Below, piece by piece: positions 24,355 through 37,269 of a stretch of DNA of 64,000 nucleotides. Numbering within the stretch: the stretch's first letter is position 1; each line of letters opens with the position of its first letter. The notes below the pieces were generated by a model that saw only the letters and a program-made list of their open reading frames with translations, ran no database searches and had not been told where the DNA came from. The translations under genes were made by a program, and so were the position numbers. The stretch is taken from contig CAJNAR010000180.1 in the NCBI GenBank assembly GCA_905220665.1, forward strand, positions 1 to 64,000, read 5' to 3'. Source of the stretch: Albugo candida. Its lineage: Eukaryota > Oomycota > Peronosporomycetes > Albuginales > Albuginaceae.

Positions 24355-26780
24355 ATGCTGATCAGACTGGCTGAACGACTGGCTAAAATGTATACCGATT
24401 GGAACTATACCGACGGGCCCATACGTATACCGACTCCATCACTCTGTATACTGGCAGAACAATTTCATGTCAAAGTTGATTCAAGACATGCCGAAGAGGA
24501 GAAATCCGAAGCGATGAAGATGTCGATGCAGATAAAGCACCAAGCGGAAGATCATGGAGCCTTTGATCTCGTAAAAGCTCACCCCATCGAGATTTACATC
24601 ACGTCCATTCGACCACAAAATGCTCGTTCTCCAAGTCCTCCACCCCGAATGTGAAGAGGCAGCATTTCTGGAGGAACTATTTCTCAATTACGACCGCGAT
24701 TGGGTCAGCTCCAATTCCTTCCGATGTATCGTCCATCTTGTGTATGGTCTCGTATTGTCAGCGCGCGACAAAAAATGATACAAAATAATTCAGCAATCAC
24801 AATCAATATGCTTGGAATGTCTCACTGTAATCGCTTAATCTCTTGAGGAAACAGCACACTCTATCGACACTAAAGCATCTTTATCAATTGTCAAAAACGA
24901 AATCGTCGAATTTCTTGGACGCGAGCCCTTGTACCAGAGCGGGCATTGAAATTTCAGCTTTCTGGGAGCACAGCAAAGCGATCGAATTATGGACAAATTT
25001 GCCGACGATATCTTCAACATTGTGGTGTGAATGTATTACCAAGCGCCGATACTGCGTTTATCTTATCATCTTCAAACTGATTTACACAATCCGGGTGTAA
25101 TGGAAGAGAAGAGGATGGATCAAGGGAGCTTTATGCGCAACAATCTTGAAATCAATATTGGATAGAATCTTCCTTAAAAATCTTCGTGTGGTATTTACAT
25201 TCGAACTAAAGCTCTACAGATTTATTTAAAGCGGACGATGAATTATATGCCAAAGATGATCTCAATGGTGTATCGAAACGCCCAACGTCCGATAAGAGTT
25301 CCTTCTGTGGAGCTTCGAGTGCACTGAATGATCCAATAAAAAGGTTCAAGGGAGTGATATGGTCATCCAATCAGAATGACCGCTTCAACGTCTGATTTCT
25401 GCAATTCATTCGCCTCATGAAAGTGATGGCAACGCGAAATTATCGAAAAGAATCAGGAAATCGATCAATTAGCGGATCTGAGTCACGTGATTCCCATGTT
25501 TGAGACCCTTTGGGCGCCGCAATTAGCGTGTTGTTCCGTAACATTCGAATCCATTAAAGCGTCTGTGGCGATCGACTTGTGTATAAGCTCACTCAAAGAA
25601 AGAATTCATTTGTGTTCCCGTCTCGAAATGGCAGCGGAACGCGACGCGTTTGTGATTGTCTTGTCGAAATTCACAGCAATCCAAACGATTGGATCTCTAT
25701 CCATTCGGCTGAAGAATATCGACGCGAACAAGCAGTTATTTTCCATGAGTGAGAAGGAAGGCAATTTTCTCATGAACGCGTGGAGCGATATTAATCAATG
25801 TGTCTCCCAATTAGCGAAAATTCAGCTTTATGGAATCAGAGCGGAAGCCGAGTTTTTGTATCGCTTATGTGCACAAAATTAAGTTTATCGCCATATCCAG
25901 TTGCAATCGCCACAGACGATCAAATCGCAGTGAAGAAATGAAAATTCAGCATAACTTCTGGCGGAAATTGACTCACTTGCAAGAGATCCGCGTTGAGCAG
26001 CTCGATATATCTCAATGATACTGCGGTTCAGGAATTTACCCAGCAATTGTGTGGTATTCCACAGTGATTCTTTGAGAATTAGTAACAATCGTGTCGCCGT
26101 TCCACTTTGACATTCAGATTCCAACGCACCTTTTTAATGTCAAGCTTACCTCGCGTGAATTGCCTCCAGAAAGTGGTCGAAGTCGCTGAAAAATATACAT
26201 ACGTGGTCGCGTGTGGTAGGGGTTAGCATTCAAAGGTGTTTTCCAGGCATTCTACGACCATTAGGCATGAGACTGTCCGTTGCAATGTACGCCATTAATT
26301 CTCTCAAACAGCTTAGTATGAAGAGTGGGAAGAGCTAAAAGTTTTTACATCAACGACGTTTTCTCAATCCATTAATAGTCGTTATGGCGCATGCATTGAA
26401 TTTGGAACATACGTGAAATCGTCCTTCTTTGCATGGAGAATGAGACCTTCGCCCGAGTTGAGAATATAAAGTCGGGCTAGAAGACTGTTTGTGCTGTTCT
26501 AGGCTTTCAAATGGGCAAGAAAAGTGTCATGAATCATTTATTTCCGATAATGGGTGTATTAGTCGACGCGGTCGAGTTTGTCCTGACCCCCGCTGTGTGT
26601 CAACTTGAAGGCCAAGAGATTCTGGAAGATCACCAGTTCTTGGAGAGCTGCTCACGGAAGAATAGGGTAAACACAACGAGGAGAAAGACGATTGATCATC
26701 AACGTCGTAATCATATTCGAGCTCGTCTGTGCTTTACGATAAGGAGAACGGATCACCTGCAGACGCACTTTTCGTGAAAA
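24355..26780 (+). pseudogene. BIG-type Arf guanine-nucleotide exchange factor relic (Sec7 domain)
   Basis: A collinear series of blocks in shifting frames. FLNYDRDW (about 24,690-24,715) resembles the upstream HUS box. EIVEFLGRE (24,900), SDRIMDKFADDI (24,985) and TDLHNPGV followed by SFMRNN (25,076-25,140) come from the Sec7 catalytic domain. An open frame at 25,487-25,882 contains HVIPMFETLWAP, ERDAFV, LKNIDANK and CVSQLAKIQL, typical of the HDS1 region. RVNCLQKVVEVA (26,150) follows. LSVAMYAINSLKQLSMK (26,270-26,320), TFARVENIKSG (26,450) and FPIMGVLVDAVEF (26,540) come from later HDS repeats. The catalytic glutamate block between the Sec7 landmarks is not readable. Such proteins activate Arf GTPases at the trans-Golgi. 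Stops and frameshifts lie throughout, and the spacing before Sec7 is shortened, so this is a dead copy. The frame at 24,355-24,654 may be its upstream part. Confidence 0.75.
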
Positions 26781-26934
26781 TACCTCTGAGAGATGATAAT
26801 ATGTCCTCTCGTTGATAGTGTTGTATTGCGGAAGCTTTCATCACATCAGGACGATACTGTATCCATCATGTAACTGATCAAAGTTGAAAGTTGTAAAATG
26901 TTCTAAAAGTACCCTGTTTTGTAAATTGTTGTGC

Positions 26935-29900
26935 GCCATATTACGGTGAGCGGAGCCATCCAACTAAGAGAAGGATCCGGGTTGCACTTGCATTTCGACT
27001 CGCCTGTGTCGTACCTGCAGCAATGATCTTCAAATTCCGAAAAACCAACCAAATATTTCTGCGTTGCGAGTTAGTCCAACACCTTTGCAAGCCGAATACG
27101 TTCGTCTTGATTGTAACAATGTCTATGAAAGTATCGAACGTGCGCACTAGACGTGGTGTAGATCACGGAAAGTACTGGAACTGTCGGAGTTGCTGATCGC
27201 TGATCTAACAGACGATGATTCCGATCAGTCCAGACGAAATGCAGCGTCACTGCTTGCAATGAAAGTCATAAATCTGATATAATTTGCTGATATTCTTTTC
27301 AATCCGGCCGTAGTGCTGGTATGATTGCACATGCGATATGCGTCCAACGTGGTCGGAATGAGGAGAATTGATCCCAACTAGGGAGTAATTTTCGCCATAA
27401 TTGTGCCGTTTGATCGCACTGGAGAAAAACATGTTGATCGGATTCTACTGCCTCACACGAGGGCTACGTACATAAGATAAGGTCCGGCTGCTTAGCTTTA
27501 AAAACCAGAAACGAGATCGAATTGGTAATATCCGAAAGACCAGACCAAACTGTAGATCTTCAAAATTGTGCAAGACGCGGCTTCAAATATACCGGGCCAT
27601 GAATGTTATAACTAGTTCTGAGTCGATTGCGCACGATTTCTCCCGTGATGGCCAATGTGTCAACATCGGATGACCCTTGGTTGATCGGAGAGGTTTTTAG
27701 ACGATTGGTTAGAGTTGTCAACTTAGAATACATGGAGAATAATGTTTTGTCTCCGTGCTTTGTACTCCCACATGAAACGAGCTACCACTTGTGCTTCGTT
27801 AAAATCAAGTTATGAGAGCAATCGTCGAGTTAGTACGCTAGAGTATCTGAGTGACTTCATTGTAAAGTCGACCCAATAAAAAAATTTCAGCCAAATTCGA
27901 TGTGTTGAGCTCTTTTCGCTGTAATAGTTGGCGACGAAATCTTCCTTCGTTCGCCATGTGTCACTTTCACGAAAAAAAGTCTCGCAAAGTCCAAAGTCGA
28001 AAAGTGAAGCAAATGTTTTTCGAAATGTGCGATGTGGTTCGTCCGCCATACAAAATTGTAGCAAATATTCTGCGTGCTCGGATTCCGAGTAGCAGCTGCA
28101 TAGTGTAATTCTTCGTCGCATTGAAACCACATCGGTTGTTCAATGTAGTACTGACAGCGTTGTGAAACATTCACTTCTGATATTGTAATGCTCCAATTCA
28201 ACTGATGGCACATTAAAATGCGTGTTTCCACCATGACGATATGCTCTCCCATTGAACCATTTTTCCATGTCTATTTGGTGTGCTGGATGAACATATCCAT
28301 TAGCTTGTGTGGTCCAATGCATGGTTGGATAAGTTGTAAATTATTCCGTCGAAGCAGTTTTCCATTTCGCAGATATAATTGTTGACGCATCAGATGCGAA
28401 CTGCTGAAGGAATTGAATAAGTTGTAGCTTTAGTCGTCCCACAAAAAAAGGAACTTGTAGTCCACCATCTTGAGGTGAAGATATAAAAATTCTTTGCTGA
28501 GTGGGTGATCATGTTTTCAATCTTTTTTGTGCTTCCGACCAAGCACAAATCCAATTAACATCGATTGCCGCTGTCGAATAGTCACTGCTGGTATATCAAC
28601 GTGCATCGTGTAATGCCACAAGCGTGATAAAATCATCGTCCGCGCAAACAGTAGTCGACCACGAGCATTTGTCGAAACTATACACCAAACCCATCGTAAA
28701 AACGCTTGTAGAGAGTTGAAATAACCATCGAATGAGTCGGTGTTTGGCCGAACGGAATACTCAAATACTAGATCGAATCCTTCGGACCCATTAATGTCAA
28801 ATTGGGAATACGTAGACACGGCATGGTCCGATTCGACGAGAGCAAAGATGGTGTACTCAAGTTTGAATTCGCACCAGATCCATCGCAATAAACTTGAACG
28901 AATTCGAGTTGCGTCAAAATACCATTTGATATCTCTGAAAGCAATGTCGAATCGTCCGCAATAAACAATCCAGATGCGACAGTCGTTCCATTAATTTAAA
29001 TACCATTTTCATGTTGTAGATGTAAATTTCTCAAAGGTTCGATCGTCATCAGGAAAAGTAATGCTGAGAGAGAATCACCTTGTTTCACTCCACGTTGTGG
29101 TGTAATGGACGGTGTGATATGTCCATTAATCATTGACTTCGCCTTTGTGTTATTGTATAAAAGACGATCCAGTCGATGAAACTTTTTCCAACGCCCATCT
29201 TTTCCAAAGCGCGAAACATGTACATCCAATTGGCTCGATCGTAAGCTTTCTCAAAGTCTCATATCTTCCTTCTTACGATGAGTGACTCTGTCTTGGATGT
29301 CGGTGAGATGTCGAATATGGTGATGTATCGATCTTCTTCGCACAAATGCTTTTGATCTTGATGGATCGATTTTGGCAAAAAACGTCGCAATCGATGCGCC
29401 AATATTATTGAAAGTACTTGATATCGACAAAAAATAGTGCGACCGGTCGTTAGTTGCCAGGATCACCTTGAGATCTTTTTTTGTATAAAAGTGTGATTGC
29501 TGAGTGACGTTGTGATCGAAATAAAATACCTCTTTCGTGCTGATACTCGAAAACGCTCTTCGACACTCGCCAAGCGATTCTGGATCAAGATGATAAAATA
29601 AAGTTGGTTGTCTATCCATACCTTGAAAAAACTATTCCGCATGTGCTTGATCGCTTCCGCCATCTCAGTCATACTAGCGAGTAATTGAGAGACGATCTTG
29701 CTCTTCTGCGCAGAGGGAAACTTGAATAGAATACAGTAGCTTTATTTATTTATTTCACATGGACCATCCGAGTCGGTCTGGTAGGTATAAACGAGCCCAT
29801 GACACCACCTCAATGATCTCTGAATTCGTCAATAATCTCCATCGGGTTCGATATCGCGGTGCCACATTTTTTGGTGACACATTCGATCGGCACGCGACGA

Positions 29901-29970
29901 GAAGAATAATCCGGACGATAAAAAAAACTTTAAAGAGTATACCATATGATTCACGTGATGGTTGAATCGG
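26935..29970 (-). mobile_element. LINE A, decayed non-LTR retrotransposon
   Basis: On the minus strand from the 5' side: an endonuclease-RT linker with GGVMG near 29,800; the broken motif A region (a frame ending KKEDMRL and then ANWMYMF) near 29,220-29,270; RT core RGVKQGDSLSALLFLMTIEPL at 29,040-29,110; MFIADDSTLL at 28,938-28,968 for the active-site aspartates; and thumb or connection sequence GRLLFARTMILSRLWHY near 28,610-28,660. The C-terminal region extends to about 26,940 (RHCYNQDERIRLA). Many frameshifts separate the blocks. No poly-A tail or target duplication is seen. It is clearly homologous to LINE B at nucleotide level (for example 29,790-29,935 against 57,495-57,625). The endonuclease domain is absent. 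Confidence 0.85.
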
Positions 29971-29974
29971 AGTG

Positions 29975-30665
29975 AATTCACTGTTTTAGGAAAACATACA
30001 GTAAGCCTCATCAAAAGACAGTATGAACAGGTTTTGCTAGGTATCGCTGAGAGTTTCAAATGTGTTCAGTGCTTAAGGGAAGCATAAAAAAATAAGCAGT
30101 ACCGGAGAGAGTTTAAAGAGAGTTTGCTCAGAGTTCGAAATGTTCTGAGTGTTCCAAAAGAGCCTACGAAAGCTTAAGTGAACAAAAAGAGTTTGCTGAG
30201 ACCTTGTTGAGAGGTTGAAGAGCAGCTCCGAGTGTTTGAGGAAAGGATATAAGAAGCAAGAGAAACCGAAGAGTGTTTGCTGAGTAGCTGGGTGTGAGTT
30301 GAGTGTTTTAGGAGAGCATACCAAGAACGTCATTACCGAAGAAATTGACAAGGCTGCTCTGAGGAATTGCAGAGACTTCGGAATGTGTTCAGCGTTTAAA
30401 AGAAGCATAACGCAAGCGACATAAACGAGACTGTCAAGAGAGTTTGTAGATAGTTCGGGATCTACTCTGTGTTTTAGTAGAGCATAGAAGAAGCAAGACA
30501 GAATAATGAAAGTTTGCTGCCATACCGCTGAGAACTGGGGGTGTGTTCAGTGTTTCTGGACAAAATAGAAAAAGCAAAACAAACCAAAAAAATCTTGGGA
30601 GACTGTGCTGATAAATTACAGAGTTTGAAGTGCTTTCAGTGTTCCAAGGGATCAAACTAAAAGTA
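29975..30665. repeat. Degenerate ~80-bp minisatellite
   Basis: About eight diverged units recognisable by GTGTTT..AGGAGAGCATA-like starts near 29,979, 30,068, 30,148, 30,230, 30,301, 30,389, 30,468, 30,549 and 30,638, spaced 71-89 bp. Each is followed by GAGAGTTTGCTGAGA-like sequence. On the minus strand the units give a repetitive frame rich in QTLF and LFL, which I treat as a by-product. The array abuts the 5' side of LINE A. Confidence 0.75.
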
Positions 30666-32834
30666 AGCTAGCATCAAGTTTTTTATACTACGACATTCTT
30701 TCACGAACAAGGCTTTCACACAAAAGCTTGAAATTCGAAACTAGAAAGCTAATTTGTGATGACTTCGCATCTATTACACTGTTGTCACTTTCTTTACCAG
30801 TAACTCGAATGATGTGGGTAACACCGTTTCAAAAAAAGTATAAAAGTTAGTTAAGAAACAATTACTTCAATAAAAAACAAATTGTTCAGTTGCACGGAGA
30901 AAAAGACTACAAGGAACGAGGCCTCCTATTCTTCAAGTCTGATATCAATGGTGACAGATAGTCGGCAACAGAGCTATAACGAATTCGGGTTGAATGTTAT
31001 TTGCACCATACAAGAGAATACAGAATCAAGCTACCCCTTGTATCCGTCTTCTCCAAATGTTTAGCTGGCACTATAAAAACACGCCCACGCGCTCCCTTTG
31101 TTAGTTAGACGCGTAAAATTATCATAAGAGGTATGGTATTGACTCCGCAGCCACAATAATAAACGACTTGTACCCCAGCTTTCTGTTTCTGCGATCGACC
31201 AGTGTCGTTCGGAACATCCAATCCTGTCCATACAATGAATTTGATCATATCGTTGATACTTCATTGAGTGTCGATGGAAGCTGAAAAGATTTTTCGATAC
31301 AATATTCGATACCACATCGTGCGAAAGATAATGTTGGATCCTCGATAAATTTGACTTTAAGTGTGCTCGTTCATATAGTATGCCGTGACCTTACGAGTCG
31401 TTTAGTCTGGCTGGTCGATATGTAAGGTATAGCACCTTCAGTATGCCGAGATTGCGATCCGTAGAATTCGGATCCGGTGTTTATGTTTCTACAATCGCTG
31501 AAGCTGAACTCTCTCTCACGTACTCCAAAAATGGTTCATCAGCAGCTTGACAATATGAAGACCATACTTTTTCGGTACGAAACCTCAGCTTCATCACTTA
31601 TCATGACCGCTATACTGTGATCAAAAGTAGCAGGATCAAATGTGAACAGATACAAATTAGACTTAAGTAAGTCGGATTGAGATAATGGACTCGTGATCCT
31701 GTAGGAAATTGCATAATTGCATGCATACATGCTTGTCCAATCACAGAATATTCCCAGAAAAGTCCTCTTTCACCCGATATTGGCTTACCCATTCAAATTA
31801 TTAGTTTCATCCTAATACATTTCGTCCGTGCACTGTAATTTAAATTTCAACGATAACGTGAGAGTTATCCTTTTGTTTGAGGTACTGTTACATGACAGAA
31901 GTTTCAACTCGTGTCTAGACTGAGTCACCGAAGGTTCCGATTCACAATTTCCGGTAGCCTCCAGACTGCCGTCGTCATTCAAAATAGAATGATCTTCATT
32001 TTCCCGCTTAAGTATTACACACTTTTATTCGATGCTGCGTCGCTTTGTATCCTTTTTGAGTGAAAATGCGCTCTTACACTACCAATTTTTTCGAGATATT
32101 CTGCCAACGAGACGGATACTGGACAATTTCCAAATGCATCAAATACTTGCTTCTATGAAATCGAAATGCAACTGGTCAGTACATTCCTGTGCACGTATCC
32201 CTATCCACACTTATGCTGGACTGTTTCGATATGCTATCTCAAACTTTCAATCGTGAGCATTCTCCTGCATTGCTGTGAAATTTAATCGGTCTGGAATAAC
32301 ATCACGTAAGATGTGATGGACCACGGATCGACGCAGAGGTAAAGAACGCGTATCTCTTTACTGAGAACCACGTTTAGAAGTCTGACATGAGAGTACGCTG
32401 AACTCTTAATAAAGATAATGTCACGTTTACGGAGCTTTGATTTATCTCAACTAAATTCAGCGGTGCCAGCTGACATATCTGAAGTTGGTATATCGTTCCG
32501 CTTCAATGGATGTTGTACAAATCTGTCAGCCGTTAAAATTCAAAATCGTCATCACGTTACTTATTCTGAGCAACATTTCTAAGCATATAGGAAATCCCAG
32601 TCACGCTACTCTGGTTAGCGAAGATGAATTGATGATCTCTCGACAATTGTGAAAATGGAAGAATGTTTATAGACCGTACAGTGCCAGGTATGAGATCTAA
32701 GCGCAACCGTTACGACGCCTTAGATGATGTGATTTATTGCAGGCTTTGCAAAATTGATAAAGAAATCGAAGTCGATTATCGAAGAAAAGTTGATGTGGCC
32801 AGAAAGCATATGCAAATATGAGCGTCTCATTGCA
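30666..32834. other. Stretch without recognised feature
   Basis: Only short frames of 60-85 codons on both strands. I recognise no domain, repeat or RNA gene. Confidence 0.4.
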
Positions 32835-32965
32835 TATACGCGGAGATGCTGCGGTATCTTAAAAACTTCTAAACGGTGTTTCTATTTTGAGAACATCAAA
32901 CCTTAGTCAGTAATTTAAATTAAATGCCATGTGTGACTAGAAACCTAATTGAACTCATCTCAGCA
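32835..32965. mobile_element. Probable solo LTR remnant of the Copia-3 family
   Basis: It resembles the Copia-3 LTR over its length. GAGATGC and GCGGT are followed by TTTCTATTTTGAG and AACATCAAA, and then the well-kept block GTGACTAGAAACCTAA (compare GCGACTAGAAACCTAA in both Copia-3 LTRs). No copia coding sequence lies on either side, which suggests a solo LTR left after recombination. Edges are approximate. Confidence 0.5.
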
Positions 32966-35600
32966 CATCAGACAGAAGCTTGATATATAAAAAAAAGAGA
33001 AAGCTTCATGTGTCAGTATAGATCTTGTCACATGCTCAAGAAATAAGGTTGGAATCATAAATGATTGCTGTCAATCCCCTTAATTCGATTGCCCTTTTCG
33101 CGGGCATGTATTTTAAATAATAAAATATAGAAAGAGAGTAAGGCTGCTTCATTCTTTCTTACATCTCCAGATTTTCTCTTTGGTGATGAGCTAATAGATT
33201 GTCGCCTGCTGACAAATGATGCCTAAAAATTCAACAGTGCTTCTATAGTGATCCTAAGTGCTTTTGTATTACTAAATGAGTCGTAAACGTTTAATGAACA
33301 CGATATTTACCCAACCGGTCAGAGTTTCCATTCCGAAAACTTTAACTATCCCGGGTTCTCTATGTCGAAATCCAGGAAGATGGGAAGATCGTGCATAAGT
33401 AGATGATCATTCACGGAATTTCTGAAGTTATTTTATCATTGAAAGTGCCACAGGCTCAAGTATATTAGCGAATAAGATCATTTCATCCGTTTATGGAGAT
33501 GGGGTACACTTCAGAATTACCGAATACCATCCGGTCGAAGCGATCAAATCAGGCCAAGTCCTGAACAGTTCTATTGTATCAATGATCAAGCCCAGCTACA
33601 TTTTTTTAAAGGTCTTTTCACCTTCCACCCTACTCAAGTGTATCTGACTTGAGATGCTTGATGATTCCTACATGTAAGGATAGGCCGTGCCATTGCTCAG
33701 ATGGTGTTACCAATCAAGGGTACAGAATAAGAATCCGTCAATAATACAGTTTAGTAAAACGATCGTTATAACTAGGACAGTGATTTGGATATATTCACCA
33801 TCTGACTTCAGCGACCAGAATAAACACGATCGAACAACCTATCCAACACTGAGTATAAAAGTATTCGATTTTACTGTTGCGGTGCATGATTTATTTATTT
33901 AGAATGGCTACCAGCAGTACAGCTATGTGAAATCAAACATGCTAGTTCAATGGGTATAGGTCTGTACGCTCGATTCATGCGATTAAGATTAAGGCTATCA
34001 TCCCTTGGTGGTGATACAATGCTGACGAATGTAACTAACTCCAAAATAATGTATAATATTTCCTAAAATTGCTGTGGATATGTAGATGGAGTGCACATGT
34101 AAAAATAAAAATGCAATTTGATGGATTCAGAACTTCGTCAAAGTGATAGGTCCTCCATAAACCTACGCACGTATCAGAATGTAACATCGTGTATAAGTGT
34201 GATAGAGAGGTTGCAAACAATGTTTTTTTACTACAATGTTATCTGCTTACATCTATCAAGTTTTTCCTCCCAGGCGCTCTTCTACGTGGCTGTCACTCGA
34301 CTAGAAGTCGAGTCTCTGAGAGGGAAGACATTACCATGCCCGTTCGCGCTAATAGATGTGCTCAAACCACTGCCTACGCCAGCGCGACTCGAACTCGGGG
34401 CGTTCACTTACATACCCGAATATCTCGTATTGATATAATTTTACATAGTGAATCAACTAACCTTCAATTGCGCATTTTTATTGGATAAAATCTGTAATTA
34501 GAGTGATTCAGCAAAGGCACTGCGTGACGAACAAATCAGGAAATAATTCTAATAATGTGATGTTCTTTATGTAGTGAAACGCCACAGGATTCTAGGAGAT
34601 AGACTCATGAAATATTTCCATTTCAGTGCGAACTTCAACGAAATTATCGAAAAGGATCCAAGAGAAACGCTTTGGATCGGTCCAAATCACTTGAGATCGA
34701 GCAAAGAAGCCCGCATCATTCACCCCGTTGTACCATACGATTGCTCATATTAGTCTTGGTCGAGATATCACACCACAATGTCCAAAGGGTATGCGTTTGT
34801 GGAGTAACATCATTGATGTGGCTTTAAGCGAGCATCAGCGACTGCACATTTTCGATAATTTTTGATGGTCGAAAGCTTCTCATTGAACATGAACAAAGTG
34901 GACTGATTCCGGGATGGAATCCATAAAGGGTTAGTGGTGGTCCAGGTGGAAAAAAAAAGTTGAACACGATTTGTTCTGAAGATCGAAAGTATCCATTGAA
35001 GATCGAATTTCCGAGCTGGACGAAAAAGTTTCTCTACACTGATTCCAATTCTCTGTTTGAATATATGGAAGACTGTTTTGATCAATGACGAGTTCATTTT
35101 CATTTTCGATGCTTCTGGTTGATTCCGTACGAGAATTTTGTCGGAATGAAACTTTGCCTCCAATATCCAGTGACGATCCTATATTTTTGTGCGGAGAGAG
35201 TCGATTTCTCTTTGGAGTTGTGATTCCCGCCCGGCAATTTTACTTGAAAGCTGTTACAGATACTTAATGCGAATTGGATCGGGTGCCATTTGCAACGCTT
35301 CACTGATACAACTACCTTATTAGTGCTACTAAGTGTGTATCTTCAACTCCATGACGATATCGTTCGACCATGTGTTGTCAAGATCGGGTAAAACGATAAT
35401 TGTGAACTCAGAAAGTCCGTTTTTCGGGTGAGTCTGATGCATCACTTAGTGGATCGATATCGATCGATTCCGCTCGATTATCTACAGAAGCGGATGCGTC
35501 ATTGTCGCTCATGTCGGATGAGTCTGGAAATACTGATCTAGCGCGATTTCCGTCACAATTGTGAGTTTCTTCGACTTCTGCATGGCGAATTATACCTTAT
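32966..35600. other. Stretch without recognised gene
   Basis: Scattered short frames only. One perfect 8-bp hairpin (ACTCGACT and AGTCGAGT, 34,296-34,314) precedes a T-arm-like GTTCGA on the minus strand at about 34,390. I do not call a tRNA there. Confidence 0.4.
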
Positions 35601-35619
35601 CCAAGTCTCAATTTTATGG

Positions 35620-35900
35620 ATTCCCGCCTTCACTCACGTTGGACACCTGATCAGATCCATGTTTTCCATTAGAAACGATCGGCGTTTTACGAAATATCCG
35701 AGACCGATCAGAATGTGCATATTTATGAACAGAGATTTAACTATTGGGTGGCTTTCTATCACGCCGGCTACAGCTTCAAAGGTTTCATCCTTAAAAATGG
35801 AGTTAGCTATATACATCAAGGGAATCCACCCAGTATCAGCGTAATCATTCCTGAGCTTATCGGCAAGCAGTTTTGTTGTATGGGATAAAAAAAAGCGACC
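35620..35900 (-). pseudogene. Possible LARP (La-motif) protein relic
   Basis: A minus-strand frame contains LLADKLRNDY, then GWIPLMYIA, and after it AVAGVIESHPIV. The order and spacing resemble the La motif of LARP1/4-type RNA-binding proteins, where a DENLxxDxxL stretch is followed by a (D/G)-W/F-I-P-L-xx-I-A segment and a helix ending before a valine-rich strand. Downstream on the same strand is an acidic Ser/Asp-rich stretch (about 35,430-35,520), as LARPs often have. Only one domain-sized piece is visible and the identity is weak. An unrelated protein fragment is possible. Confidence 0.25.
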
Positions 35901-35949
35901 ATTGTTCTGGAGAGGTCTTCTGTGATGAACTCTCTGAACAGGAACCGTT

Positions 35950-37269
35950 TTTCAGTCAAATTTTTTCAATGTTAACTCATGTGCTCTTCTGCTAACGGAC
36001 GAGTATGAGAGTTAAACGCGCAGCGAAATGCTACTTTTTTCAATGTATCGGTTTTTTCTTTGTGAACGCAGAGTCGGATATGTCATCGCTTAAGGCTTTT
36101 CGTAAAACGATAATACGCTTGCATCATCTTCGGCAATCGATTCAATTATTTACTTGCAGTGGTGTATGCGAAATCGGGAGGATCTGTCCATGCGTTGTCC
36201 CAGAATTCCGAATTGAGAGAAGAAGTTCCAAACAGAGTGAAGCTCTGGTTCACGTATATGCGATTCTTCCCACTGATTGACGTAACATGTATTGTCACAT
36301 GAACTGGAATTCTATGATGTTCTCGCTCTTCTTCGTTGACTCGACAATGAAAGTTCTTCTGATTGAGGCTATTTTATCGTAAGCTGCTTGTAGAACTGAA
36401 GAATTCCAAAAACAAATTTCAACGTCGACCAACTCATTGCCATCATCACCGTAAAAAAGTTTTATACACAAACACTGTTGTCTCATTTTCAGATAAGAGC
36501 TCAAATTCGAGAATTTGCAAGCTTTTATGACCACCCAACACTTTCGTTGAATCGACTTCCCCACATTATCACCAGATTCCGTTTTGTGCTAATGCTTTTT
36601 GAAGCTCTATATATTCTTGCTGCAAATAATTGATCGTAATATTCCATCATTCGATTACCAACTTTCCAGCCCAAACTACGAACTTTTTGTATCGGATGAT
36701 AACACACCAACAGTTGCACAAATCGTGAAGATACAAGCTACAGGAAAGCCGCAATCAGCCTTCGACTGTCGTGACTTGATGTATAAAGATATATTTCGCC
36801 TGCTGATTTAGTTCAACGGAGACCCGAGTTTAGAGACGACTTCCTTCGCAACAATTCCAGTCAGCCAGCAAAGATCTGGTTCGCTGTAGACAGCCTCAGC
36901 TTCCCGGATATAACGAGAAATAAATGCTTCAGCACAGAGTTTATTTTCTCTCTGAAAATCATATACATGAAGAGGTAGCTTTCATTCAACTCTCATCACA
37001 CTCCTCTTCTGATTCGTCTGTTTTGCGTCTGAAATAGCTCGTACATTCTCCGCTATTTTTTACGTTCACAGACTCCATACCCCAAAGTATATCGAATATT
37101 CTCCCCGTAAAAAATTCATGCGTTCAGAGCTCCATTTCCACCACAAGCTATTCGGTCAATCCTTAATATTCTTCATTAAAACCTGCACGTTCGCAATCAA
37201 TAGCTTGTTTTCGTAGAGCGTGAGAAAAAGCGTACCTGTCTTCTCAATAGCGACGCTATGGCACCGTCT
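35950..37269. other. Stretch without recognised gene
   Basis: Contains frames at 36,005-36,280 (plus), 36,295-36,564 and 36,525-36,719 (minus) and 36,599-36,811 (plus). They read like protein in places but match nothing I know. Confidence 0.35.

Noticed and set aside
27627..28108. Plus-strand frames inside LINE A
   Set aside because: They lie opposite the LINE C-terminal region and carry no recognisable domain.
29759..29965. Plus-strand 68-codon frame conserved with 57,407-57,634 as a gene
   Set aside because: The minus-strand reading of the same DNA gives the LINE linker (GGVMG) in both copies, so the plus frame is a shadow of the LINE.
32980..33012. Inverted GAAGCTT and AAGCTTC around an A-rich run
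   Set aside because: The arms are only 7 bp long, with no terminator or element context. This is expected by chance in AT-rich DNA.
34280..34410. tRNA gene or tRNA-derived SINE
   Set aside because: A GTTCGA T-loop-like sequence and an 8-bp hairpin are present, but no acceptor stem pairing, no D-arm box A at the right distance and no cloverleaf could be drawn.
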